Program-made: the position numbers and the translations under genes
Part shown: positions 62,735 through 64,000 of the stretch, piece by piece
Numbering within the stretch: position 1 is the first letter of the stretch
How the letters are laid out: every line of letters begins with the position of its first letter
From: Hydrogenophaga sp. BPS33
Lineage (GTDB): Bacteria > Pseudomonadota > Gammaproteobacteria > Burkholderiales > Burkholderiaceae_C
Direction: 5' to 3'
DNA: 64,000 nucleotides
Assembly (NCBI RefSeq): GCF_009859475.1
Contig: NZ_CP044549.1
Location: 3,100,001-3,164,000, forward strand
The notes under the pieces: generated by a model
What the model was told of the DNA's origin: nothing
The model's input: the letters and a program-made list of their open reading frames with translations, nothing else
Database searches by the model: none

Positions 62735-63664
62735 ATGAACACCCAGGAACAACAAGCCATCCTCACCATCGCCTTGCTGGCCGCGTTTGCCGACGGCAAC
62801 AAGGCCGACACCGAGCGCGAGTCCATTCGCCGGTTGGCCGAGTCGCTCAATCCCGAAGCCAGTGGCATTGCCTTGCCGCGCCTGTACCAGGACGTGCTGC
62901 TCAAGCGCGTCACGCTGGCCGATGCGGTGGCCGGGTTGGGCGATGCTGGCCACCGCCAACTGGCCTACGAAATGGCGGTGTGCGTGTGCGATGCGGATGG
63001 GCGCCAGGGCCCGGCCGAAAGCGCGTTCCTGCAAGACCTCAAGAAGCGCCTGGCGCTGGATGCGGGCGAGGTCGCGGCCTTCGAGCGCGAAGAGCAGGCC
63101 GTGGTGGCCGCGGCCGAGCAGGCGGCGCCCGTGGTGGCGGCCTCGGTGGCCGCCGGGGCGGATCTGGACAAGTCGATCCTGAACCATGCACTGCTCAACG
63201 GGGCCCTTGAGCTGCTGCCGCAGTCCTGGGCGTCGATGGCCATCATTCCGCTGCAGATCAAGATGGTCTATGGCATCGGCAAGGCACACGGCGTGGAGCT
63301 GGACCAGGGCCACATCCGCGAGTTCATCGCCGCGGCCGGTGTGGGCCTGACGTCCCAGTACCTGGAGCAGTTCGGCCGCAAGCTCCTGGGCGGCTTGCTG
63401 GGCAAGGCCGCCGGGCGCACCATGGGCCGTATCGGTGGCGCGGCCACCGGCATGGCGTTCTCGTTTGCCACGACCTATGCGCTGGGGCAGGTGGCCAAGC
63501 GCTATTACGCGGGCGGCCGGGCGATGAGCACCGAGTTGCTCAAGCAGACGTTCCAGGACTTGCTGGGCCCGGCCAAGCAGATGCAGACGCAGTACTTACC
63601 GCAGATCCAGCAGAAGGCGGCCACGCTGGACATGGGGCAGGTGATGAAGATGGTCAAGGGTTAG
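62735..63664 (+). CDS. TerB-like N-terminus plus DUF697-like C-terminus, unknown function
   Basis: 309 aa from ATG 62735 (GGAGGGAAAGCCGC upstream). Residues about 1-110 look like a TerB/co-chaperone-type helical domain (ILTIALLAAFADGNKADTER, MAVCVCDADGRQGPAESAFL). Residues about 150-260 have the DUF697 pattern (IIPLQIKMVYGIGKAHGVEL, then GRTMGRIGGAATGMAFSFAT), with one amphipathic or membrane stretch. DUF697 is usually linked to a GTPase domain; none is present here. No neighbour clarifies its role. Confidence 0.65.
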   Translation: MNTQEQQAILTIALLAAFADGNKADTERESIRRLAESLNPEASGIALPRLYQDVLLKRVTLADAVAGLGDAGHRQLAYEMAVCVCDADGRQGPAESAFLQDLKKRLALDAGEVAAFEREEQAVVAAAEQAAPVVAASVAAGADLDKSILNHALLNGALELLPQSWASMAIIPLQIKMVYGIGKAHGVELDQGHIREFIAAAGVGLTSQYLEQFGRKLLGGLLGKAAGRTMGRIGGAATGMAFSFATTYALGQVAKRYYAGGRAMSTELLKQTFQDLLGPAKQMQTQYLPQIQQKAATLDMGQVMKMVKG

Positions 63665-63737
63665 GAGCCCTGCGCCCGCGCATGCTCCTGGGCCAAGATC
63701 GCGAGGACGAAGCCCGCTTTCTCGTGTGGCAAGAAGA

Positions 63738-63757
63738 AAGGAGGCCCGGGCCTCCTT
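63738..63757 (-). terminator. Intrinsic terminator of the luciferase-like oxidoreductase gene
   Basis: AAGGAGGCCCGGGCCTCCTT is a perfect 20-bp palindrome, 5 bp beyond the stop on the minus strand, followed there by TCTTCTT. Confidence 0.75.
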
Positions 63758-63761
63758 GTGT

Positions 63762-64000
63762 TCAGACCACCGCGGGGGCCGTCGACGCCATGGCTTCGCT
63801 GGCGATCGTCATCGAGCGTAGCCGCAGCGCCGGATCGAACACGTCGCTCACCATCATGAATTCGTCGGCCTGCGTCACCTTGGCCAGCGACTCCAACCCC
63901 TCGCGCACCGTCTGCGGCCCACCGATCACGGCCACGGCCAGGAAGTCCGCGATCGCCGCCCGTTCCTGCGAATGCAGGCCTTGCATGAAGTTCTGGACCG
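63762..64000 (-). CDS. LLM-class (luciferase-like) flavin oxidoreductase, C-terminal end only
   Basis: About 79 codons, cut by the right edge. The sequence AVIGGPQTVREGLESLAKVT, ADEFMMVSDVFDPALRLRSM and SMTIASEAM is the last helix-strand region of the MsnO8-like subgroup of luciferase-like FMN/F420 oxidoreductases. The catalytic part lies outside the window, so substrate cannot be discussed. Confidence 0.8.
   Translation of the reverse strand, partial: VQNFMQGLHSQERAAIADFLAVAVIGGPQTVREGLESLAKVTQADEFMMVSDVFDPALRLRSMTIASEAMASTAPAVV

Overview
The window is high-GC DNA with dense, mostly co-oriented housekeeping operons. Gene content and order (hemF-nadD-rsfS-rlmH-maf-rng, tolB-pal-cpoB, dapC-dapD-pilU-dapE-prmB, smc-zipA-ligA, map-glnD, yciB-bolA-ppiC) point to a betaproteobacterium of the Burkholderiales, most likely Comamonadaceae (Hydrogenophaga/Acidovorax-like). 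This is inferred from gene order and protein sequence; no rRNA gene is present to test it.

Layout. 1-8.6 kb: a partial HerA-like ATPase, a YebC-family factor, purD, then hemF-nadD-rsfS-rlmH-maf-rng, largely overlapping start to stop. 8.7-10.5 kb: an isolated two-subunit Rieske oxygenase of salicylate-5-hydroxylase type behind a palindrome-plus-promoter region. 10.5-17.4 kb: an MsbA-like exporter, tolB-pal-cpoB, a YeeE-type sulfur transporter and tcdA. 17.4-17.7 kb: two tRNA-Lys genes (CTT, TTT) and a bidirectional terminator. 17.7-25.4 kb (minus strand): a long cluster for diaminopimelate synthesis with pilU inside it, then prmB, an ABC-F ATPase and a small GlsB-type membrane protein. 25.5-32.3 kb: smc-zipA-ligA. 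32.4-35.9 kb: a TpsB outer-membrane transporter paired with a repetitive lipoprotein, behind 451 bp of AT-richer non-coding DNA. 35.9-42.3 kb: def and a complete three-gene RND efflux system. 42.4-43.3 kb: a scar holding a hypothetical ORF, the C-terminal end of an IS5-type transposase and the C-terminal end of a HlyD-type adaptor. 43.3-48.7 kb: a TauD/TfdA dioxygenase, glnD, map and a VapBC module. 48.8-56.2 kb: purL, two DUF proteins and a TIR-domain membrane protein. 56.3-64 kb: rlhA-type U32 protein, an alpha/beta hydrolase, a DUF1624 membrane protein, a broken ankyrin-repeat gene, ppiC-bolA-yciB, a TerB/DUF697-like protein and the end of a luciferase-like oxidoreductase.

Most of the window is core metabolism and cell-envelope or division biology. 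The accessory signals that stand out are: (i) the lipoprotein/TpsB operon, whose candidate cargo has no obvious TPS secretion domain; (ii) a TIR-transmembrane-extracytoplasmic receptor-like protein; (iii) a structured intergenic repeat of about 130 bp present three times in the same orientation, with a 15-bp piece of it also inside the purL linker; (iv) a histone-H1-like tail on RsfS; and (v) an ankyrin gene interrupted by a single in-frame amber codon. All functional statements are from sequence reading only; no database search was run.
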